Assembly (NCBI GenBank): GCA_948567375.1
Contig: OX419756.1
Coordinates: 28,038,333-28,102,332 of the forward strand
Direction of reading: 5' to 3'
From: Lunularia cruciata
Taxonomy: Eukaryota > Streptophyta > Marchantiopsida > Lunulariales > Lunulariaceae
DNA: 64,000 nt
Positions 43,752 through 54,596 of this stretch are shown here, in pieces. Each line of letters starts with the position of its first letter. The stretch's first letter is position 1. Under the pieces are notes generated by a model that worked only from the letters and a program-made list of their open reading frames with translations, did no database searches and was not told the origin of the DNA. A program made the translations under genes and the position numbers.

Positions 43752-44392
43752 GATAAAGAACGTCCTTATGCATGTGAGCTTTCTCTCAATAAGATGCAAG
43801 TGAATTCCAACGAGGTGTCTCCGCTCCTTGCAGATTGAATCAGTTTTACTTTTTTAAATTATGAGTCTCATTCTACCTTAACATTCACCTGCATTTCTGT
43901 CAGTGGAAATCTGCCTTGACTTGATACAGTTGTAAATTCATACTGAAATCAGGTTCGTGCGCAAAGTACCTTAGGAAACCCTGGGTGAAGCTTGGAAGAA
44001 CCTCATTCATCTAGCTCTGAGTATATTAAATTCTCAAACCTATAATAGATGTCTATATTTTGAGTGAAAGATACTACTAATCAACAACATTTCATCGGTA
44101 GTGGCTGGAATCAAGCATTAGATGATTGGCAGTAGCTATTGTCACGATAAGGTTTACACTCACTGATCATGCGGTCGTATTTTAAACGGGTCAATGTATA
44201 AACCTATTTATTTAGACAGGACTTTTACTTTTGCTCTGATTATATACTTAAAACTTCAAATTTGAAGCCGATAACGATTTGAAATATAAAGGACTCTTTA
44301 AAGTGAGGAGTCGAAGATTTAATTCTTTCGCGTACATGTTTAACTCCTGATTTATCAAAAAGGAACGTTTTGTCTGATACAACTTGTTGTAG
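43752..44392. other. Spacer of the NLR-TPR array, copy E (truncated)
   Basis: Matches 5002-5660 almost throughout (aggttcgtgcgcaaagtacc, agtagctattgtca, gatcatgcggtcgtatttta) and then stops abruptly near 44392. The array ends here. Confidence 0.75.
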
Positions 44393-46001
44393 ACATTTCA
44401 GTGAAAATTGTCCGTACATGAAACAGCTGAGCTGGAATGAAGGACGGTTCTTCATATAGCGGCAGCAATGCTCTTTCTGATCATTGAAGGAGCAGCGGAG
44501 AGCTAGGTAAGCAGGAGATGAGTGCCAAGGGTACAACTAAGGATGATATCAGAGAAAAGAGGAAACGAAGTAACATCAGATGTGATTTCCTTGTGTGACC
44601 ACAGGAATGGCATTTGTGATAACCGAAGGGACACGGGAGAAAACAGGACGGCAGTGAGCTACATGTAAACGAAACTACAGACAATAAGCAAACAACTATA
44701 GTATCAGCAAGACAGTAAATGACGTAACAACGCAAGTGGTAACGCCATCAAGGGCCGACGCGGAGCGACTTCCAACTTCGTTTTGGTGTCCACAAGAACT
44801 AAATCTTGTCTCCCACTTTCCGCTGGTTCCAACTTCGAACTCTGGTTCGAAATAACCGAGTACTCAATTAACGTGCCTTCCGTTTTCTCTAGCTGAAGAC
44901 ATGCCCCACTGAATCGATAAAACAGCACATGAAGTTGGCCGTTCGGCACTGCGTCCAGCAATCAGGGGATCCAGGGCACCATCCGAAGACATTCACGGAA
45001 CTTACAACAAACCGATATTCAAACTTGTCCCTCGATTACGATGCAATTCCCAGCTCAAGAAGATGATGGCCTCAACAACCTGCCTAGATTCAGAACAGGT
45101 CAGCGCAGAAGCATTTTCCTAACAGCACTTCTACACCAACAATTTTTCAAACTTTACATCCGAAAATTCAATTTCAGGCAACCAAGTGCAAAAGACACTC
45201 AAAGTGTAAAGAGAACTTGGGCAGAGACGCTCAAAAGGTACCACCAGTACAGTAACCACCTTGGCATCCGACACTTGGGAAGAAATTGACGCGGGAGAAC
45301 GGCAGCCATTATCTACAGTATGTCTCGAGCATCATTTCTCGTGTCCCGTTTCCTTCCGTCCTCTACATATGTCAAGAGGGGAGGAACAGCGCCATGATTG
45401 TGGATGAAACAGATACGATGTTTCGCTATCCTTTCAGTACAATCATACGTAAGTCAATGTGCTGTGCCGCTTATGCTGCCTGCACTGTTTGGTGACTTGA
45501 CATTTGTCTGCAGTACACAGCTGCTGCTGCTCCTCCGGCAGGACTTGGAGGCGCTGTTCGGCGCCCATACGATGGAGCACCACGACGACCACGCGGTTGT
45601 ACCACGAGACTGTACAACGGCAGCGGGACTCCGTAACCAGGTACGTTGATAAGGACGAGATGATGTCCAGAAACGGAGTTGATCGATACGAACGAATTTT
45701 TGTATTGTATCGTATCCAATAAGGTATTCATACCGTACCGCTCTTTTCTCCCTATGGCTATTTTGCTTCGTTTGTTCGAGGATTTGGTTTCGATTTTCCC
45801 CGACAGTTCATTACTGTTTCTATTTGATCTTTTCTCATTAACCTTTGTTTATATTGTAGTAGCTTTTCTTCACAACAAAGTAAATTTCTATAAAAAATTC
45901 AACTCATTCTTGCAAAGTTTTTTTAATGCCTTAGCACTACATTGTCAGGCTAGATAAATAAATAAATAAAGGAAATTTATAAAGATTATGGATATACTGG
46001 C
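44393..46001. other. Non-array DNA, possible host exons, unassigned
   Basis: Base composition is less AT-rich than elsewhere. A minus-strand frame at 44704-44961 (LDAVPNGQLHVLFYRF, then ESGRQDLVLVDTKTKLEV) looks coding-like but matches no family I know. A short plus-strand ATG frame at 45041 ends at a GT. See also the GC-rich block at 45514-45640. Confidence 0.35.
45514..45640 (+). other. GC-rich exon-like block
   Basis: Bounded by tctgcag and CCAG|gtacg. One plus-strand frame is Ala/Pro/Gly/Arg-rich (TAAAAPPAGLGG, then RRPYDGAPRRPRG) and stops after YNGSGTP. It stands out from the AT-rich surroundings. The minus strand is also open, so strand and coding status are uncertain. Confidence 0.3.
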
Positions 46002-46122
46002 ACAGAAATCCATAATATTTATAAAGAAAGGAACAGTGTAAAAACATTTACAGATAGGGTACAGAAATCCATAATATTCAAAAAAAGAAAGGTATAGTTC
46101 AAAAATATTTACAGATAAAGGT
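46002..46122. repeat. Two ~60-bp direct repeats
   Basis: 46002-46060 and 46061-46122 share acagaaatccataatatt, aagaaagg and atttacagata. They lie at the 3' side of the MULE relic and may be part of its terminus. Confidence 0.7.
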
Positions 46123-46174
46123 ACACTTTATTATCACTTAGAGAAAACTTTAGTATGCGGCATTATGACCATAG

Positions 46175-46960
46175 TCACATGTTCAGACTATTATGTCCTT
46201 TTTCTATGCATTTGCCACAGGAAAGTCGATTTTCTAACTCCATTTCTCCACAACTTTGAATCTTAATTTTCTTGGGTAAACTTGCTTGCTTGATATGCAA
46301 AAGTGGACAAATGAGATTGTCCTTTGCACACATTTCCAAATCTACTGCAATAACAGCTTCATTGTATGCTTTTTTAAGCTCTGAAATCATATAAGATATT
46401 TGCGCAAAGACAAAGGGTGATTGGTGTGTTTTCCTTGCAAGTGCACATGCATGGATGCATGGAAGGTGATATTGTTGGAAAGCTTTATGTGAACAAATTT
46501 TCATATAGATTAACACAAAATCCACTACTTCTTTGATACAGAACTTCAAGGTTGTTAGTACCAAAGAGGAAACCCGGTGCAAATGTGTGCATCTTGAAAG
46601 GTTGGTTGAATTTTTTATTGAACATTTTCTGAGATCAAAATCACTATGCTAGTGTTTGCTAGCTTGATACATCGCTTGTGGATGAGCACACCACTCTTAT
46701 GCACAACTTGCAAGATTCCTTCAAGCAGCTCAGCCTCCCTTGCCTCCAAGATCCAAGAGTTGGTAGATTCAAACATATTTGACATCAATATGCCAAATTG
46801 TGGAATTGAATAAGCATCCAAGGTGGTTATCATATTCTGCACAAATATGAGTCAGCCTCCTCATTCATCTTTGTAATTTGAGCCGATGAAACTTCAAATG
46901 CATTGATTGTTAGTGCTTTTGCAGTTGCATGAATCTTGCTATTGAGTTTTGTTTTAAATT
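46175..46960 (-). pseudogene. MULE (Mutator-like) transposase relic, C-terminal part with SWIM finger
   Basis: Read on the minus strand: KALTINAFEVSSAQI and NEEADSYLCRI (about 46950-46850), FGILMSNMFESTNSWILEAR (46842-46615), then a SWIM-type segment FQQYHLPCIHACALARK (in 46582-46175), and a zinc-knuckle end CGKCIEKGHNSLNM in which the last Cys is Met. This order is that of plant Mutator-like transposases after the DDE core. The frame is broken between the pieces, and the catalytic core upstream is not recognisable. It is therefore a dead fragment. Confidence 0.65.
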
Positions 46961-47490
46961 TCTCTACCTATGAAGAAAGCAATTAGACTTGAGAATATTA
47001 TAGACCCTTGTCAATATCTACATCATGAATGCCCCAAGGAATGCTAATCACAAGGAGTTGTTACTTAAAGCTCTGAATAGATGAGCATAATTTGATGGAA
47101 TTACTCTATGTCACAATTCATTATTGCAAATGTTAGATAATGGACACATATAGTAACTATCAGCTTAGCTATAGGATTGGAGTAGGAAGAATATAAAAAG
47201 TGCAAGAATGAGCTTCTCTCCATTCTAGTGGACCAAAGTAAGCAAATAAACTAGCAAGTACTACAAACTAGCAAGATTTGATTTGTAAGTTTCTTGATCA
47301 TAACAAAGAAATTGTTGACTCATTCTCTTGGAGGAATATAGCATGAAACCTGCTTTTCTACCAATCTTTTCATCTTTTGTTAGGACATGTGTGGAGTTAA
47401 GTTAAGTAAGTATATCTTTTGATTAATCAGGTGGATTCTAGTGGACTTGAACCCTAGACATATCCAACATCTAAAGACCAAATGTCATGC
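46961..47490. other. AT-rich DNA, nothing recognised
   Basis: Possibly the eroded 5' part of the MULE relic. No motif was found on either strand. Confidence 0.4.

Positions 47491-47493
<3 letters not shown>

Positions 47494-47569
<76 letters not shown>
47494..47569. repeat. (TA)38 microsatellite
   Basis: 76 uninterrupted bases of alternating T and A. It lies where the matching flank of gypsy copy 1 has only a short tatatac, so it probably expanded from that seed. Confidence 0.95.
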
Positions 47570-47571
<2 letters not shown>

Positions 47572-48454
47572 ACTCTATCAACATCATATACTATAGAGCA
47601 CAGCTCACACAGAAGCCATACATGGACTCTAAAGTGCCACAATAATCAGTTTGTTCTCAACTCAAATCACACTCAATCAAATCAGTACTTGATTTGTCAT
47701 TCAATAATTTTTCAACAATTGGATAATGATTATAGTCAAGTCACACCCACACTAGCTAAGAGAATCTAGGTGACGCTCACCGTCCTCTATCCACCATAGC
47801 CAAGAACTAAAAACTCAACATCAAAGAAGTGAGCTCTATGGAGCTGCACTTTGAAAGTATACCCCCTAAACTAAAAAAACTCAACATCAGAGAAGTGAGC
47901 TCTATGGAACTTCATTTTGAAAGTATACCCCCTAGGTCTCAAACCCTAAGGGTCCCATTGATGGCACATCCAATTGTATGAATAGTGCAAGTGATGATGG
48001 GCCTCACCATGTAGTTAGTACCCCAAACATGAAATCTGACCGTCAACAAGTAGTCTATGAGTAATTACCAAAATACCTCTAACTACCGTCTTTACTAATC
48101 CAATGGTCAAGCAATCAAGGTGCAACACTACACATGGTATGATAGTTATCGTGTGTATATACGTCACTAAACAACATACATCATTATAAACATCATATGT
48201 TATAGAAGCACAACTCACACATAAGTCATACATGAACTCTAAAGTATCACAATTGTCCCTCTAACTCTAGATAGCTATCTACTCCAAGTATATGGTATAC
48301 CCTATGTTGGGTAAAGATTAGAAGACCATGTGCTATCAAGCACCATCATTAGTCGCCTGTTTGCAATCTATACCATATAAAGGATGAACTAGCTATAAGT
48401 CACGTACATTTATGATATGACCATTGTGAGGAAAAGAATCAAACATCCTATATG
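47570..48454 (-). mobile_element. PHD-type gypsy copy 2, left fragment (3' LTR and element end)
   Basis: Matches 12030-12905: flank repeat, 3' LTR (47652-48132, tgttctcaac...cactaca), flank repeat again, then the element end. The LTR contains an extra internal duplication (ctcaacatcaNagaagtgagctctatgga near 47814 and 47880). It is interrupted at 48454 by the chromovirus and resumes at 59949. Confidence 0.75.
48450..48454. repeat. Left target-site duplication (atatg) of outer chromovirus
   Basis: atatg precedes the element's first bases tgtaaaagacc and recurs at 59949-59953 directly after its last bases ttgttaca. Confidence 0.85.
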
Positions 48455-48881
48455 TGTAAAAGACCAAGACCAAGGAGAGAAATAAGAGAGTGGAAGATCA
48501 CATTGGGACATTTGAATGCGGGTAAACTCTGAATGCCTAGCATGAGCTTTGGCTCTTGTATTTATAGAGATCCTACAAGACTCTTGAGAAGCTTTTCAAG
48601 AAGCTTCCTTGAACCTCTTTCTTGGAGTGCAAGCCAAGTTAATCAAGAAGTTTCCTCAAGAATTTTCCTTCTAGAAGTTGTTTACTTGGCATGCAAGCTA
48701 AGCTAATTGGAAGCTTCTAGAAACTTCCTTCTAGAAATTACCTACTTGGAGTGCAAGCTAAGCTAGCCAAGAAGCTTCCCAAGAAGTTTCCTAGATACTT
48801 CTAAAATATTCTAGGCTAATTTGTCTTATTTGCTACTTCATTAGCCATACTAACTTTGTTGCTAAACTCCATATTGTTACA
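48455..48881 (-). repeat. 3' LTR of outer chromovirus
   Basis: 427 bp, tgtaaaagacc to attgttaca. The adjoining tattcccccatcgctag is, on the minus strand, a purine-rich polypurine tract just before the LTR. Confidence 0.85.
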
Positions 48882-48977
48882 TATTCCCCCATCGCTAGTT
48901 GGTGACGTCTTCGTTGCTAGTGAAGCTTCAAACTCTTGGATGGCCAGTTGTGCATTTTGGAGATGAGAAAGAGGTCC

Positions 48978-49217
48978 CTATGTGGCATCATGAAGTGGAT
49001 ATCCTTCCCAAAGGACCTTGTACTCCGTATATTGTCGATGGCCTTGTTGAATGTAGTGACGTGCAAGGATACAATCAACTTCATACTCCTCATGATCATT
49101 GATAGGGATAGGAGGAGGGGGAGGTTGGACTCGAGAGGAAAGAGAAGAGGGGTTAAGAACAAAGGGTTTCAACTTGGAAATATGAAAGATAATATGGATG
49201 CACATATGACAAGGCAA
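48978..49217 (-). pseudogene. Integrase C terminus and chromodomain of outer chromovirus
   Basis: FHISKLKPFVLNP, then EEYEVDCILARH and TEYKVLWEGYPLHDAT. The Y...W...W pattern is that of a chromodomain, which binds methylated histone H3 and steers integration to heterochromatin in chromoviruses. Confidence 0.75.
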
Positions 49218-51544
49218 GGCAAGTCAATAAGCAACAAGAGAGACAATTTGGGTGACATCAATGGGTCCTATTCAATTAGGGGCAAGTTTATGAACTTGGG
49301 TATCAAGTGGGAGAGGGAGGTTACTGGATGAGAGCATGATCTTATCACCAACTTGAAAGTTGAGATCATGACAATTATGATTCGCATATTGTTTTTGCCA
49401 ATTTTGAGCAACAAGGAGATGAGATTTGGCTTGTTGGAAGGATTGTGAGATGGTGGTCAAGAAGGTAGAAGTATGAGGGACATGAGATGGAGGAGGAGCA
49501 AGAAGGGACTCTAGTACAAGTGGATCTTGGCCAAAATTGAGAAAGAAAAGAGAGAAACCGGTGCTTGCCTATTTAGAATTATTGTATGTAAACTCCATAG
49601 CTGCAAGACATTCATCCCAATTGGTATGGTGAATGTTGACGAAGGCACAAAGTATATCTTCCAAGGTGCAATTTGCATGTTCAATTTTTTTATTAGTTTG
49701 AGGATGATAGACAGTGGACAAAGTAAGCTTGGTGTTGAGTATCTAGAAGAGTGCTTGCCAAAGTTTCCATTGAAATAAGGATCATGGTCGGAGATGAGTA
49801 CACATGTTATCCCATGATGCTTGAATACATTATCAAAGTAGATTTGTGCCAAGGTTAGAGCATCCATAATATCAACCGGTGGTGCCAAATGGATTTGCTT
49901 ACTAAGCTATCCACAAACACCACAATTGTTGTGTGACCTTGCTTTGCCTTGGGCAAAGAGGTGATGAGATCTAAGCTCACATGTTCCCAATGAGTTGATG
50001 GAATGGGGAGTGGTTGAAGGAGTCCACTTGGTTTCTAGCTATTGGCCTTGTTGCGTTGGCAACTCTCACATGATCAAACAAACTCTCAAATATGTTGTGC
50101 CATGTTGGGCCACCACCATTGGCGTTGGAGGGTACCCAATGTCTTATCCACACCCATGTGACCAACTATTGGTAAATCATGGGCTTCTTGAAGGCGCACA
50201 AGTCGGAGATCACCTTCGGCTGGAATATAGATCCGATCCTCATGGAATAGAATGCCTTCCTTGAAGCAAAAGGTGTTGTACTCCTTATTGCATGCTATAA
50301 TAAGACCATGTACCATTTGGAAGAAGGGATCTTGTTATAGAGTTGACCAAAAAATGTTTTGGACCTTGGAGTCAATTGACATAGTTGTAATTGCTGCAAT
50401 GATGAGAGGAAGAGACTTCAAATCAGGTCATAATAATAGAGCATCAAAGATAACATGGAACCACCTTGGTTTACACTCAAGTTTGTTATCAAACAATTGG
50501 AGTTGCTCCTCCCATCAATGATATATACTTCTCATGTGTTCCAAGTGTAAGATCTGCAACAATGGTTTGTGATCAGTTTGCATGATCAATTGTTTCTCCA
50601 AGAGATAATGCCTCCATACCTTGGTGGCATATATCATTGCAAGTTGTTCTTAATCTCAAGTAGAGTAATTTCTTTTAGCCATATTTAGTCTACAAGATAC
50701 AAATAAAATGGGATGTATTCCATCTGGGACTTCCTATTGCAACACGGCTCTAATTGCAAAGTTAGAAGCATAAAAATCAACCACACAAGGTAGTTGAGGA
50801 TCATATGGTTGGAAAATAGATCTTGAAGACACAATATGTTTCAATTTCTAAAATCTTCTTTGTGCTTGGTGGTCCATTGGAAACTCAAGTTCTTCCCCAA
50901 GAGGTCAGTCAATGATGTAGCCACATGAGCATAATAGTGGATGAATTGTCAATAAAAACTTGCCAATCCATTAAATGCCCATACTTCTATAACATCTTTT
51001 GGAGTAAGTCAATTAATAATGGCCTTGATTTTATCCTCTTCCATCTTGATTGCTTCCGATGAGATCTTGTGACCAAGGAAGGTAACTTCCTTTTGCCAAA
51101 AGGTACACGTTGACTTCTTGTAATAAAATTTCCATTGTCGTAGTTGTTCCCGCATGTGATTCATGTGTTCTGTCTCTATCTTGCTATAAATTAAGATATC
51201 ATCCAAGAACACCACTATATACCAATCTAATAGTCCATCCAACACCTGATGCATCTGATCCATGAAGATTGCTAGAGCATTAGTGAGCTTGAAGGTGGAA
51301 CTCTCTATTCAAAATGCCCATACCTTGTGCAAAAGGTAATTTTTTCACATCCTCCCTATCAATAGGGATTTGCCAATAGCTACCACAAAGATCCACTTTG
51401 GAAAATTTTTGTGCTCCACGCAATTGATCAAGCAAGTCATCAATCCAAGGCAAGGGATATGTATTCTTCACTATTTGCTTATTGAGCACACGATAATCAA
51501 TACAAAATGAAGTCCTCCATCCTTCTTTGGAACAAATAGTACTA

Positions 51545-51852
51545 GTGCTCTCCAACGAGAGGTACTATGTCATATGAAATCTTTCTCCAACAATTCCATA
51601 AGTGTTATTTGCAACTCTTACAACTCCTTTGGTGAGAGCCAATAGATTAGTTTACTCACTAGAGTACTCCTTGGCAATAACTCAATCTTAACTCAATCTA
51701 ACTCAATCTACTGGTGCTCCCCAAGGAGAGGTACTATGTCATATGAAGTCCTTTCTCCAACAATTCCATAAGTGTTGTTTGCAACTCCTCCAACTCCTTT
51801 GGTGAGAGCAGACAAACTGGTTTATTCATTGGAGTACTCCTTGGGAATACTC
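51545..51852 (-). repeat. ~169-bp tandem duplication in outer chromovirus pol
   Basis: 51545-51680 and 51714-51852 share gagaggtactatgtcatatg, tctccaacaattccataagt, caactcctttggtgagagc and gtactccttgg. The nested element carries this segment once (54725-54850, opposite strand). Confidence 0.8.
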
Positions 51853-52000
51853 AATCTTGAAGGGCGTACCATGATTGGAGGGTAATCCTTTTAGCAGATC
51901 ATCCAAAAACACATCCACAAACTCCTGAACTATCTGATCAACCATTTTTTTGATGAGGCTCTTGGCCTTCCTTAGATTGTCCTTGTGAAATTGACTTGAT

Positions 52001-52234
52001 CTACAATGTGAAAATAGATTTATCTTCTTCCAAAGCTTGCTCTATGGCTGTTTCACTAACAAACTTTCCATCTAGGGACTCATCTCTCTTCAAATCTTGC
52101 TCTATGGTTGCTTTCTTGGCAAATTTTGCATCTTGGGACTCATCTCCTTTCAAGGCTTGCTCTATGGCTACCTTCTTAAGAAACTTCTCATCTTGGGATT
52201 GATTATTCTTAAAAGTCTTACTCAAAGGTGCCAC
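52001..52234 (-). pseudogene. Protease-RT linker with ~20-residue repeats, outer chromovirus
   Basis: About three tandem units of the form GDESQDxKFxKKxxIEQ. The same repeat family is found at 54362-54560 in the nested element. No enzymatic motif is present. Confidence 0.7.
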
Positions 52235-52320
52235 ACAACCTAATCAAAAATTCTTATCTTAGTGTTGTATTTGAATTTATTATCGAGTCCAATCAAATTA
52301 AACCTTATGATATTCAAGCC

Positions 52321-52325
52321 AAGGT
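52321..52325. repeat. Left target-site duplication (aaggt) of nested chromovirus
   Basis: aaggt is repeated at 57952-57956, directly after the 3' LTR. Confidence 0.85.
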
Positions 52326-52751
52326 TGTAACAATATGGAGTTTAGCAACAAACTTAGTCAGGTTTACAAAGTAGCACATAAGACAAAGTAGCCTAGAATA
52401 TTCTGGAAGTATCTAGGAAGCTTCTTGGGAAGCTTCTCGGTTAACTTAGCTTGCATCTTAAGTAAGTAGTTTCTAAAAGGAAGCTTCTAGAAGCTTCCAA
52501 CTAGCTTAGCTTGCACGCCAAGTAGGCGGCTTCTAGAAGGAAACTTCTTGAAAAGCTTCCTAGTTAACTTGGCTTGCACTCTAAGAAAGCGGCTTGAGGA
52601 AGCTTCTTGAGAAGCTTCTCAAGGACCTTGTATGCTACCTATAAATACCAAAGCCAAAGCTCATGCTATGCATTTGGAGCTTTCCCTCATTCAAGTGTCC
52701 CAATGTGAGTTTCCATTCTCCTATTTCTCTCCTCGGATTCAGTCTTTTACA
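52326..52751 (+). repeat. 5' LTR of nested chromovirus
   Basis: TGTAACAATATGG to GTCTTTTACA. It contains a likely TATA signal (ctataaatacc, about 52639-52649) and many aagcttc-type short repeats. Confidence 0.9.
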
Positions 52752-52752
52752 T

Positions 52753-52764
52753 TGGTATCAGAGC
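52753..52764 (+). promoter_or_regulatory. Primer-binding site (initiator Met tRNA)
   Basis: TGGTATCAGAGC one base after the 5' LTR is the standard plant PBS complementary to the 3' end of initiator methionine tRNA. The outer element's equivalent is worn (ttaggatcaaagt). Confidence 0.9.
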
Positions 52765-53108
52765 AGGAATGGGATGGATGGAATTTATGGACCACCAAAT
52801 CCACTTCCACCGAACCATTGGGATTTTTGCATCCAAATACTACCCAAACATAGTTCATCATCTCGCACTTTGGACAAGATTTTCTGCATATGATCACCAT
52901 ATCTGAGGAACCCTTGGTGCTTCCGGTTGTAACTTATGGAGAACGGTGGACGTGCTATTTCTATGTGTTAATAAATTAGATAGATTGGGAATGGTGTGAT
53001 AGAGGAGCAACCATGGCGGTAATACTTGATGTTATCCTTGCTATGCAACAACAAATCAAGCACCTTACTCTATTGTTGGATGAACGAGATCTTTGATGAC
53101 AAGAGTCG

Positions 53109-53918
53109 GTGGAGAGAGTACTAATTCAAGAAGGAGAAAATCAAATCAGATTCCCTAAACCCAAGGTATTTGAAGGCAAGAATCTCCTGGGTGCAATGGA
53201 GAATTTTGTGTTTGATTATGAATGTTATTTTGAAGCTACCAATCTACAAGATGAGCAAAAACAAATTCTCTTGGCTTTTAGCCAATTGGATGGAGTAGCA
53301 AAGCTATGGTGGAGATTTCGAGTGGAGCGAGCCAAACAAAAAATGGTTGCACCAATCTTGACATGGGCAGAATTCAAGAGCGCAATAATCAGTCGGTTCC
53401 AAGCTATAAATGCCACACGAGCTGCACGAGATAAGTTGATAGAGTTGAAACAGATTGGCTCTGTAAGAAGTTACATCACGTAGTTCCAAAACACCATCAT
53501 GCAAATTCTAGATATTTTGGAAGGTGAAGCTCGGGATCAATTCGTGAGGGGCTTGAAGGCAAGAACCAAATTAGAGGTAACCATGCGAGAGCCACAACAC
53601 TTGGAGGAAGCCATGCGGTTGGCCGAACGTTTTGATTCCTTGGTGGCAACAACTTGGCCTCGACCTCGATCCCCACAAAGCTTGCTAATACACTACACAC
53701 AAGTGGAGGAGCCCGCACCAATGGAGATTGATGCAATTCAACAAAGACCATTGGGCATGGCAAATAGGGAGAAATTGCGACAAAATGGTGGTTGTTTTTA
53801 TTGTCGCCAATTGGGGCATCGCATTGTTGAATGTCCACTTAAGAATGGACGACCTCGACAAGTTGCCCAAGTGGAGGTTGTGGAGCGGAATGATCAAGGA
53901 AATGAGGAATCCCAATAG
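53109..53918 (+). pseudogene. Gag of nested chromovirus
   Basis: Capsid-type sequence (FDYECYFEATNL, AKLWWRF, FKSAIISRFQ) and a CCHC knuckle CFYCRQLGHRIVEC near 53794-53836. One TAG at 53481 lies between SYIT and FQNTIMQ in the same frame, where CAG would be expected. The frame ends at TAG 53916-53918. Confidence 0.8.
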
Positions 53919-53924
53919 GAGATT

Positions 53925-54596
53925 TTGAGCCACCTACTGGGAGCTTCCAATGGGATTGAAGGCTCGACCTATGCAAGTCTGCTTCACTTGCAAGGTATGA
54001 TATCTAATAGGGGTTGTAGGATTTTGGTTGATTCTGGAAGTTCAGAGAATTGCATGTCTATGCAAGTAGCAAAGGAATTGGGTATTCCTATCAAGCTAAT
54101 GATTGGAAGTAGTTTGATGATGGCGGATGGTAGAAAGGGTTCTGCATTCCGCACCTTACATCCTGTTACCTTCAAGATTGAGAAGGAGTATTTGGAGTGT
54201 TTGAGGCTTGTAGTGGCACCTCTACACTATGATATCATTCTAGGTCTACCTTGGCTTGAATGTCATAAGGTTCAATTCGATTGGACCCGAAGCCAAATTC
54301 AAGTACAACACCAAGGTAGGAATTTCCGATTAGGTTGTTTGGCACCTCTGAGTAAGACACTTACGAATAGTCAGTCCCAAGATGGGAAGTTTGTCAAGAA
54401 GGTAGCCATAGAGAGAATCTGGAAGGGAGATGAGTCCCAGGATGGGAAGTTTGCCAGGAAGGCAACCATGGAGCAAGCTTGGAAGAGAGATGAGTCCCTA
54501 GAAGAGAAGTTTGTTAAGGAAGTAGCCATAGAGCAAGCTTTGGAGGAAGATAAGTCTATATTTGCGGTGTGGATCAAGCAAATTGCACAAGAATAA
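53925..54596 (+). pseudogene. Protease and repeat linker of nested chromovirus
   Basis: In the gag frame. CRILVDSGSSENCMS is the retropepsin active site (DSG), with IILGLPWLECH downstream. From 54362 it is followed by three units of GDESQDGKFxxK-type repeats, ending ALEEDKSIFAV and TAA. Confidence 0.8.

Noticed and set aside
47454-47769. Two overlapping frames with long Ile-Tyr repeats
   Set aside because: They are translations of the (TA)n microsatellite, not genes.
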